From: an uncultured Catenibacterium sp.
GTDB lineage: Bacteria > Bacillota_I > Bacilli_A > Erysipelotrichales > Coprobacillaceae
NCBI GenBank assembly: GCA_900540685.1
Contig: UQGS01000079.1
Location: forward strand, 1 to 6,483
Reading direction: 5' to 3'
DNA length: 6,483 nucleotides
The position numbers and the translations under genes were made by a program. The notes under the pieces were generated by a model. That model was not told where the DNA came from. It made no database searches and worked only from the letters and a program-made list of their open reading frames with translations. Positions 1 through 4,196 of this stretch are shown in pieces. Within the stretch, counting starts at the first letter, position 1; every line of letters begins with the position of its first letter.

Positions 1-53
1 AATAACGATGAAGACTCATCGTTAGATTTAGATATTTCTGAAATAGACTTCTA
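1..53 (+). CDS. 3' end of an unidentified gene (partial, inside the repeat)
   Basis: Frame 1 is open from the first base and ends at TAG (51-53), giving the acidic tail NNDEDSSLDLDISEIDF. The other two forward frames hit stops early (TAA at 3-5, TAG at 23-25). The tail is followed after 9 bp by a strong hairpin, the arrangement expected at a gene end. Seventeen codons are too few to identify a family. Because the same tail appears inverted at the other end of the window, the gene is at least two-copy, and a transposase is one reasonable guess. The call rests on composition, frame and the hairpin position only. Confidence 0.4.
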
Positions 54-62
54 GACTATAAA

Positions 63-93
63 GAATCACGGGGTGACTTTCACCCCGTGATTC
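63..93. terminator. 14-bp hairpin in left repeat
   Basis: A perfect 14-bp stem (GAATCACGGGGTGA / TCACCCCGTGATTC) closes a 3-nt loop. It lies 9 bp after the partial gene that stops at 53. In the plus direction it is followed by ATAATAACT, with no real U-tract. In the minus direction it is followed by CTTTATAG, so it would terminate leftward transcripts (from the Xre-type gene) better than rightward ones. Insertion sequences often carry such hairpins near an end to block read-through. Confidence 0.6.
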
Positions 94-210
94 ATAATAA
101 CTAAAATATAGGAAACCCCTAGTTATTTTAAATTACCCAAAAAGATGACCAAATCCGGAAAAGTCCACTAAAATTTTCTTCTGCTATTGTAGCAAACTTG
201 AAAGAGATTA

Positions 211-411
211 TCAAGCATCAATCATCACACAAGGAAAGATATTGTAGCATTCGCTCATTTTAATGACGCTGATGATATCTGGATAGGATTTTTCGTTTTC
301 CCAATTTGAGATGGTCTGACGACTTACACCCAACAATTGAGCGACCTGTTCTTGCGTTAGCTTTTTTTCAATTCGTGCTGCCTTGATTTTGCTTCCAATA
401 TCATACTCCAT
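211..411 (-). CDS. Truncated Xre-family HTH regulator
   Basis: A 66-residue protein starting at the ATG at 409-411. This start is chosen over an in-frame one at 468 because a perfect AAGGAGG (421-427) lies 9 nt upstream of it. The product is a single HTH_3 (Cro/C1) domain with recognition-helix region LGVSRQTISNWENEKSYPDI, expected to bind operator DNA as a dimer. Family members of this subtype usually continue after the last helix with S-L-D-x-L-L and often a membrane segment. Here the sequence changes to a short unrelated tail (FPCVMIDA) and stops. Reading two bases over gives Ser-Leu at the expected place, which suggests a small indel. Only 71 bp separate its stop from the left repeat, so the missing C-terminus may have been lost when the repeat arrived. 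It could still bind DNA. The assignment to HTH_3 is firm, the truncation is inferred. Confidence 0.8.
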   Translation of the reverse strand: MEYDIGSKIKAARIEKKLTQEQVAQLLGVSRQTISNWENEKSYPDIISVIKMSECYNIFPCVMIDA

Positions 412-420
412 GCCACTATA

Positions 421-427
421 CCTCCTT
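421..427 (-). promoter_or_regulatory. Ribosome binding site of the Xre-type gene
   Basis: On the minus strand this reads AAGGAGG, 9 nt before the ATG at 409-411. It fixes the start of the regulator and excludes the upstream in-frame ATG at 466-468. Confidence 0.85.
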
Positions 428-473
428 GTACTTCTATTGTAGGAATAACACCCAATATTGTCTATCAAATAGC

Positions 474-501
474 TTTGACATCACTTATAATGCGTGTCAA
501 A
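474..501. promoter_or_regulatory. TTTGACA...TGTCAAA inverted repeat (possible operator)
   Basis: Two perfect 7-bp arms, TTTGACA at 474-480 and TGTCAAA at 495-501, are separated by 14 bp. The site lies about 63 bp upstream of the Xre-type start and just after the end of the broken DUF1016 gene. Its spacing and position would suit autoregulation by an HTH protein, but no well-placed -10 box goes with the TTGACA halves, so a functional role is only inferred. Confidence 0.3.
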
Positions 502-516
502 ATCCTTTTACATCCG

Positions 517-1070
517 TCAAATAATCTTATTCTCTAACTCAGTTTCAGAATATACAGGTAATTCTAATACATATGGATTTTTAATTGCATATGCTGGCTT
601 TTCGATTAGTTGTCCCTTTTCTGATAACAATATCACTTCATCTTTGTTTTTACTTAACGCTAAACGCTCATATAATGAAGAATCATATTGTCTTTTTAGT
701 TCTGATAGACTCCAATCATTTTTGACAGATTCAATTTCATAGAAATGTCTTTCTTCGATATTAGTAATTCTCATTATTTTCAAATAATGCGGCCAGCTTA
801 GATAAAATTTACGTCCAGTAATAATGACAGGATAGTATTGAATTGGCTAAACACTGTTTCCCCAATTGCGTCAGTTTTATAGATTGTATAAAACTTTCTC
901 ATTAGTTTTAGGTTGTCAAAGGAATATCCCTTACCATAATGTTCAGTTGAATAAGACGACAAGTTTCTAATTATATATTTACCGTATTCAGCTCGATTAT
1001 CGCCATTTTGCTCAACTTCAATCAATAAAGAAACTCTATCTAGAAATTCGTTGTTACTTACTTCATTCAT
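517..1070 (-). pseudogene. DUF1016/YhcG-family PDDEXK nuclease gene, broken
   Basis: Two minus-strand frames together match the N-terminal part of the DUF1016 (YhcG) family, whose full members pair an N-terminal DUF1016_N domain with a C-terminal PD-(D/E)XK nuclease domain. The first frame (798-1070) carries NRAEYGKYIIRNLS and HYGKGYSFDNLKLMRKFY. The second carries FYLSWPHYLKIM, ERHFYEIE, WSLSELKRQYDSSLYERLAL and KNPYVLELPVYSETELENKI. Three lesions are visible. About 25 residues expected between SLLIE and VEQNG near codon 18 (about 1016) are missing. A one-base-type frameshift lies around 811-835, where the first frame runs to TAA at 798-800 while the family sequence GRKFYLSWPHY resumes in the neighbouring frame. 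The reading frame then ends at TGA (517-519), before the catalytic nuclease half. No good ribosome binding site precedes the ATG at 1068-1070. The recall of the family sequence is from general knowledge, but the domain match is strong. Inactive as a nuclease. Confidence 0.85.
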
Positions 1071-1103
1071 ATGTAATACACACCGCTTTTGATATATATT
1101 CTC

Positions 1104-1132
1104 ATTATAATTTCATTCACCATTTGTATCTA
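1104..1132 (-). promoter_or_regulatory. Candidate promoter of the DUF1016 pseudogene
   Basis: On the minus strand TAGATA (1127-1132) and TATAAT (1104-1109) are separated by 17 bp. The -10 box lies 33 bp before the ATG at 1070. The -10 box is perfect and the -35 box matches the consensus at four of six positions. The broken gene may therefore still be transcribed. Confidence 0.5.
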
Positions 1133-1305
1133 TAGTACAGCGAATTTTTTTTACTAATCATTAAAGACAAGAGAGGGTACTACACTCCCTAAAGCCCTCC
1201 ATGGTGTATAGGTTTCTTAAACTAAAAATTATAAGTTTAAATCTTATCTGAGACGCGAGTGAATAATGTTGAAAGCTTGTTTGGAGTTCGTTTTCTTTAA
1301 ATGAG

Positions 1306-1337
1306 AACAGCACCTGGTAATTGTACCAGGTACTGTT
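1306..1337 (-). terminator. Hairpin at the end of the toxin-antitoxin operon
   Basis: In the minus-strand transcript 14 bases pair with 14 around a CAAU loop. One pair is U-G, which becomes a C-A mismatch on the plus strand, so the hairpin suits the minus transcript. The stem begins inside the stop codon of the toxin gene (TAA at 1336-1338). The following bases (CUCAUUUAAAG) are only weakly U-rich, so it may act as a terminator or as a 3' stabilising stem. Confidence 0.6.
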
Positions 1338-1623
1338 ATTTTCCAAATAAATCACTGTGTGTTCCTGTTCGGGATAATGTCAAGACGAGTAAATCATTCT
1401 CAATACGATATACCAATAGCCAATCTGGCAGAATGTGGCACTCACGATGCCCAACCCAGTTTCCAGTTAAAGCGTGATCTTTATTTTTCTCTGGAAGTTG
1501 TTCATTATTTGCAAGTTTGCGAATGATATCGTCAAGAAGGTCGATATCAAGATGGCGTTTCATTGCTAGCTTGTAGTCTTTTTTGAATTGACTTGTCCAA
1601 ATAATATCTAGCTTTTTTCTCAT
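1336..1623 (-). CDS. yafQ: YafQ-family type II toxin (mRNA interferase)
   Basis: A 95-residue protein of the RelE/ParE superfamily, YafQ branch: a ribosome-dependent endoribonuclease that cuts mRNA during translation and is held inactive by its DinJ-type antitoxin. The E. coli YafQ active-site residues are all present at matching positions: His50, His63, Asp67, Trp68, then His89 and Phe93 for His87 and Phe91. Other family landmarks are FKKDYKLAMKR near the N-terminus, RECHILPDWLLVYRI and the closing LSRTGTHSDLFG. Length is normal. The start ATG (1621-1623) overlaps the antitoxin stop as ATGA, so the two genes should be translationally coupled. The catalytic set is intact, so the toxin is probably functional. 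It could also be labelled RelE/StbE-family. Confidence 0.93.
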   Translation of the reverse strand: MRKKLDIIWTSQFKKDYKLAMKRHLDIDLLDDIIRKLANNEQLPEKNKDHALTGNWVGHRECHILPDWLLVYRIENDLLVLTLSRTGTHSDLFGK

Positions 1624-1895
1624 TCTTTCAATGCCTTTAATGCTTCCTCTACATTAGAGTAGCGTTTTACAGATGAATCACGAGCGATACGTTCTGCTTC
1701 TAGCATTGCTTCTATTGTTTCTTTGTTTGGTTGCTTTAAGCGAACATCAAAAGGGAAACCGCCAACACGAAGTGACTGACGAAGAAATACATTGATGGCA
1801 GTAGTAAGATTGATTCCCAATTCACCATACACCGCTTCGCACTGTTTCTTGATATCGCTATCCATACGGACGCTAAAATTAGTTGTGTTAGCCAT
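1620..1895 (-). CDS. dinJ: DinJ/RelB-family antitoxin
   Basis: A 91-residue antitoxin. The start is the ATG at 1893-1895 (MANTTNFSVRMD), with AAGGAG at 1905-1910, 9 nt upstream. A TTG three codons earlier would abut that site and is rejected. Residues 1 to about 45 form a ribbon-helix-helix DNA-binding domain (strand TNFSVRMD, then helices including GINLTTAINVFLRQS). The C-terminal part, rich in charged residues (ETIEAMLEAERIA, NVEEALKALKE), should wrap and block the YafQ toxin. It is expected to repress its own operon, alone and with the toxin, at the palindrome at 1940-1954. The gene overlaps the toxin start by 4 bp. Confidence 0.93.
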   Translation of the reverse strand: MANTTNFSVRMDSDIKKQCEAVYGELGINLTTAINVFLRQSLRVGGFPFDVRLKQPNKETIEAMLEAERIARDSSVKRYSNVEEALKALKE

Positions 1896-1929
1896 AAATA
1901 TCAACTCCTTCTCTTTCTATTGCACTTAT

Positions 1930-1958
1930 ATTATATATCTTATGCATTGCATAATCAA
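1930..1958 (-). promoter_or_regulatory. Promoter of the toxin-antitoxin operon
   Basis: On the minus strand TTGATT (1953-1958) and TATAAT (1930-1935) are separated by exactly 17 bp. The -10 box ends 35 bp before the antitoxin ATG, with AAGGAG between. This is the best promoter match in the window. Confidence 0.85.
1940..1954. promoter_or_regulatory. Palindromic operator in the toxin-antitoxin promoter
   Basis: TTATGCATTGCATAA is a perfect 15-bp palindrome about a central base. It fills most of the spacer between the -35 and -10 boxes, the expected place for a ribbon-helix-helix antitoxin such as DinJ to block RNA polymerase. Binding is inferred from position and symmetry. Confidence 0.75.
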
Positions 1959-1974
1959 TCTGTTTGATAGAATA

Positions 1975-3315
1975 TTAAATAAATGGAACCATATAAATAG
2001 GAATATATTGAATTCCATTTTCTGATTTATAATCTTTCGTATGAACAACATATTTATCTTTGATTCTATTGCTGAATTTATCACAGAATAAATCTAATGA
2101 TTTGTGGGATCTATAGTTTCCTGACTTAACCTCTATTGGACATATTTTATTACCTTTGGAAAATAAGAAATCAATTTCATATAGATGATTAGAATTATCA
2201 CTATTCATTGTGTAATAAAATAAATTGTTGCCTTTCGCCAACAACATTTGAGCTACGACATTTTCGTACACATATCCTAAATTAGTATCAAGTTTATTTG
2301 ATAAGAGTTTATTGTAGATGATATTTTCGGTGAAATCTTTATCTTTGAATATAAGTGTTATAAACAATCCTACGTCAGAAAGAAATAATTTATAACGATT
2401 AATATCCTTTTCTAGAGACATACCAACATTAGGGTTGTTTGCATGATATGCAATATTTACAGTGAATGAACTAAGCATATCAGGAATTAATTCTCGAACT
2501 CTATTTGATCTTATGCCATTTTTTGCGGTTGATAAAACATATCTTGATGCATTACTGCTTAAATTTGCTGGTATAGCATCATAAATGTCTCCTGCAAGTC
2601 CAGTTCCATCGATTTTGACAAAGTCTTCTTCATATAAGTCTATAATTTCTCTTTTTACTTCGTCTACTACTTGTAAATTGTTGCTTTCTAGATATGATTC
2701 TATAGCTTGAGGCATGCCACCTATAAGCATATAAAGTCTGAAAGTGCGCATAAGATTTCTATGTAGTGCATTACCAGCAGGCTTTTTACTCTTCATTAGT
2801 AGTTTTATTGTATCTGCAGTCATAATGTCACCAATAGCCCATAAAAACTCTTCAAAGTCCATAGGATACATAGATATCTTGTGTTCTTCACTAGGTATTA
2901 AAATGTCTTTGGTGTTTTTCTTGATGGATAAAAGAGATCCAGTTTCAATATATTTGTATCTTCCATCAGCCACCAGATATTTAATTGCTTGTCTAGCTTT
3001 TGGAAGGAGTTGTACTTCATCAAAAATTATGACTGATTCATTCTCATATAAGCGAACACCTGTGAATTGTTGAAGTTGTAAAAAGAAAAAGTCTAGATTG
3101 TACATGTCATCGAATAATTCGATGATTTCCTTACTTGTATGTGCAAAGTCTATTAGTATGTATGATTTAAATTCTTTTTCTGCAAACTCTTTAGCAATTG
3201 TACTTTTTCCTATACGTCTCGCTCCTTTGATTAGTAATGCATATTTATCACTTCGATTTTCTTTCCACTCAAGTATTTCATTGTATATTTTTCTTTTGAA
3301 AACAGATTTTTCCAT
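1975..3315 (-). CDS. AAA ATPase with DUF4143 C-terminal domain
   Basis: A 446-residue cytosolic ATPase of the AAA_14/DUF4143 type, a common bacterial and archaeal family whose biological role is not established. Residues 31-39 form Walker A (GARRIGKST), 95-102 Walker B (VIIFDEVQ), and 124-127 a sensor-like ETGS. The middle part carries the family landmarks YPMDFEEFLWA and LYMLIGGMPQAI. The C-terminal domain shows a PD-(D/E)XK-like pattern: Glu351 in YEN, Asp382 in YEIDFLF and E395-V-K397 in CPIEVKSG. Whether it cuts nucleic acid is unknown. The start ATG (3313-3315) has GAGGTGA at 3322-3328. Length is normal and no lesion is visible, unlike some of its neighbours. A promoter and the 33-bp repeat array lie immediately upstream. 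Its stop lies 79 bp before the antitoxin start with no terminator between, so read-through into the toxin-antitoxin operon is possible. Confidence 0.9.
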   Translation of the reverse strand: MEKSVFKRKIYNEILEWKENRSDKYALLIKGARRIGKSTIAKEFAEKEFKSYILIDFAHTSKEIIELFDDMYNLDFFFLQLQQFTGVRLYENESVIIFDEVQLLPKARQAIKYLVADGRYKYIETGSLLSIKKNTKDILIPSEEHKISMYPMDFEEFLWAIGDIMTADTIKLLMKSKKPAGNALHRNLMRTFRLYMLIGGMPQAIESYLESNNLQVVDEVKREIIDLYEEDFVKIDGTGLAGDIYDAIPANLSSNASRYVLSTAKNGIRSNRVRELIPDMLSSFTVNIAYHANNPNVGMSLEKDINRYKLFLSDVGLFITLIFKDKDFTENIIYNKLLSNKLDTNLGYVYENVVAQMLLAKGNNLFYYTMNSDNSNHLYEIDFLFSKGNKICPIEVKSGNYRSHKSLDLFCDKFSNRIKDKYVVHTKDYKSENGIQYIPIYMVPFI

Positions 3316-3337
3316 AGATTATCACCTCACATTTTCT

Positions 3338-3366
3338 ATTATAACTTGAATTAGAGTGCAAGTAAA
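3338..3366 (-). promoter_or_regulatory. Promoter of the ATPase gene
   Basis: On the minus strand TTTACT (3361-3366) and a perfect TATAAT (3338-3343) are 17 bp apart. The -10 box ends 22 bp before the ATG, leaving a very short leader with GAGGTGA. The tandem repeat begins only 8 bp upstream of the -35 box, so proteins bound there could control this promoter. Confidence 0.65.
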
Positions 3367-3374
3367 CGCAGAAA

Positions 3375-3490
3375 ATACGCAAATCCCCGTTCGTATAAGT
3401 GTCAAATATACGCAAATCCCCGTTCGTATAAGTGCCAAACATACGCAAATCCCCGTTCGTATGAGTGTTAAACATACGCAAATCCCCGTT
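3375..3490. repeat. Tandem repeat, 33-bp period, 3.5 copies
   Basis: The 17-bp core ATACGCAAATCCCCGTT occurs four times without change, at 3375, 3408, 3441 and 3474, an exact 33-bp period. The 16-bp segments between cores are near-identical variants of CGTATAAGTGTCAAAT. Each of the first three units contains a 22-bp dyad, ATACG...CGTAT. The fourth unit breaks off after its core. Thirty-three base pairs is close to three helical turns, so the sites would face the same side of the DNA. The array sits in the divergent gap between the ATPase and the acidic 130-residue protein. It could be an iterated operator, a structured RNA source or a simple tandem expansion. Confidence 0.95.
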
Positions 3491-3592
3491 TAAATACATG
3501 GAATGTTTTGAAATCATCTTTGCGACTGATTCATTTTTCTATTGTTTCATAGAATAATGGTAAAATATATTACAAGAGAGGTGACTGAAGAA

Positions 3593-3985
3593 ATGAACTT
3601 TATAGATCACGCAATATCAGAAATCATAAATGGTGAAGTCTTTGTAGAGGCAATGGCTGATATATATGAATATCCAGAGGTAAGAGGTGAATTAGAAAAG
3701 TATCCTTCGTGGATTAAGAATATTATTGCTGTTATTGATTATGATACGGAACTAGGTATGGATGGATTAGATTTAAAATCATATGCTGATGCTGTGAAAG
3801 TATTTGATGAGATAGGACTTATAGAAGAAGCAGGAGTACTTCGTGATTATGATAATGATATATCAGAAGAGAATGCTGAGAAATGCTATGAGAGATTAGC
3901 TATTAATAATGATTATGATGTTTTTTGGAATAAGGTCTATGTTTATGCTGATGAGAATATATCTGATAATAAAGACCGTTTATAA
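3593..3985 (+). CDS. Acidic 130-residue protein of unknown function
   Basis: The start is the ATG at 3593-3595, preceded by GAGAGGTGA about 8 nt upstream. The longer TTG-started frame from 3542 lacks such a site. The protein is soluble, with no signal peptide or membrane segment, and strongly acidic: about 32 Asp/Glu against about 11 Lys/Arg. It looks mostly helical, with segments SYADAVKVFDEIGLIEEAGVL and DYDVFWNKVYVYADENI. The layout distantly recalls DUF4375/DMP19-type proteins, some of which mimic DNA, but the characteristic Asn-Gly-Gly-Phe segment of that family is not seen, so I do not assign it. It is divergent from the ATPase across the 33-bp repeat array and lies upstream of glgA. 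Codon use and the ribosome site suggest a real gene. Confidence 0.75.
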   Translation: MNFIDHAISEIINGEVFVEAMADIYEYPEVRGELEKYPSWIKNIIAVIDYDTELGMDGLDLKSYADAVKVFDEIGLIEEAGVLRDYDNDISEENAEKCYERLAINNDYDVFWNKVYVYADENISDNKDRL

Positions 3986-4008
3986 CAACTTGTATAAATC
4001 CTTTTTTT
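3979..4008 (+). terminator. Weak terminator after the acidic protein gene
   Basis: A 6-bp AT-only stem (TTTATA 3979-3984 / TATAAA 3993-3998) overlaps the stop codon. It is followed after a few bases by a run of seven T (4002-4008). The stem is weak, so termination is likely to be partial. Confidence 0.35.
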
Positions 4009-4047
4009 GTAATAAATCTCTTTTGTATAAACAACATTTACATATTA

Positions 4048-4056
4048 TGGTACAAT
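4048..4056 (+). promoter_or_regulatory. Candidate extended -10 promoter of glgA
   Basis: TGGTACAAT is an extended -10 element (TGn followed by a TATAAT-like hexamer at 4051-4056). No good -35 box lies at 16-18 bp, as often seen for extended -10 promoters. It would give a glgA leader of roughly 130 nt containing the hairpin at 4086-4108. Confidence 0.45.
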
Positions 4057-4085
4057 AAGTAAAGAAATATTTTGAATACAAAACT

Positions 4086-4108
4086 AACTTTAAGTGAACC
4101 TTAAAGTT
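4086..4108 (+). promoter_or_regulatory. Hairpin or operator in the glgA leader
   Basis: A perfect 9-bp inverted repeat, AACTTTAAG / CTTAAAGTT, encloses a 5-nt loop. It lies about 30 bp downstream of the candidate -10 box and about 90 bp before the glgA start. It may be a repressor site or an RNA stem. No U-tract follows, so it is not an attenuator terminator. The rest of 3986-4196 holds nothing else I can support. Confidence 0.4.
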
Positions 4109-4196
4109 TGATTGTAATAGTAGGGGATGTTGCAAGAGAAAATGGTTAGTTTAATATTTTTTAATGTGATATTACTATAGAGATTGGAGAAGAAAA

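Larger units (their letters stand above)
1..139. repeat. 139-bp inverted repeat, left copy
   Basis: This segment is the exact reverse complement of 6345-6483. Identity runs from the first base of the window and stops sharply after 139 (140 is A, the matching base on the other side is T). It contains an inward-reading open frame ending in TAG at 51-53, a 14-bp hairpin at 63-93, a smaller palindrome at 3-24 and an 8-bp inverted repeat at 96-103/120-127. It could be the 3' end of a multicopy insertion sequence, an arm of an invertible segment, or a contig edge inside a dispersed repeat. The repeat may continue beyond the window. Confidence 0.97.

Noticed and set aside
494..742. 82-codon plus-strand open frame
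   Set aside because: It is the antisense shadow of the DUF1016 remnant and has no ribosome site or recognisable composition.
1161..1355. 64-codon minus-strand open frame overlapping the toxin 3' end
   Set aside because: It starts inside the yafQ-type gene, crosses its hairpin, has no ribosome site and matches no family I recognise.
1792..2025. 77-codon plus-strand open frame
   Set aside because: It runs antisense through the antitoxin gene and its promoter, so it is accidental.
2744..3349. Plus-strand open frames of 109 and 83 codons
   Set aside because: Both are antisense shadows of the intact ATPase gene.
3375..3490. CRISPR array
   Set aside because: The cores are regularly spaced, but the 16-bp segments between them are near-identical instead of unique, and no cas gene is present. 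It is an ordinary tandem repeat.
3338..3490. Type III (ToxIN-like) antitoxin RNA repeats
   Set aside because: The repeat length is close to such systems, but the array lies upstream of the -35 box of the gene, and the ATPase bears no resemblance to ToxN, CptN or TenpN.
3989..4033. Repeated TTGTATAAA (near 3990 and 4023) as a regulatory direct repeat
   Set aside because: It is a short AT-rich match in an AT-rich gap, with no fixed relation to the candidate promoter.
4127..4180. 17-codon leader open frame before glgA
   Set aside because: The frame MLQEKMVSLIFFNVILL ends before the glgA ribosome site, but its own AGGGG abuts the ATG with no spacing. Such a short frame is expected by chance in AT-rich DNA.
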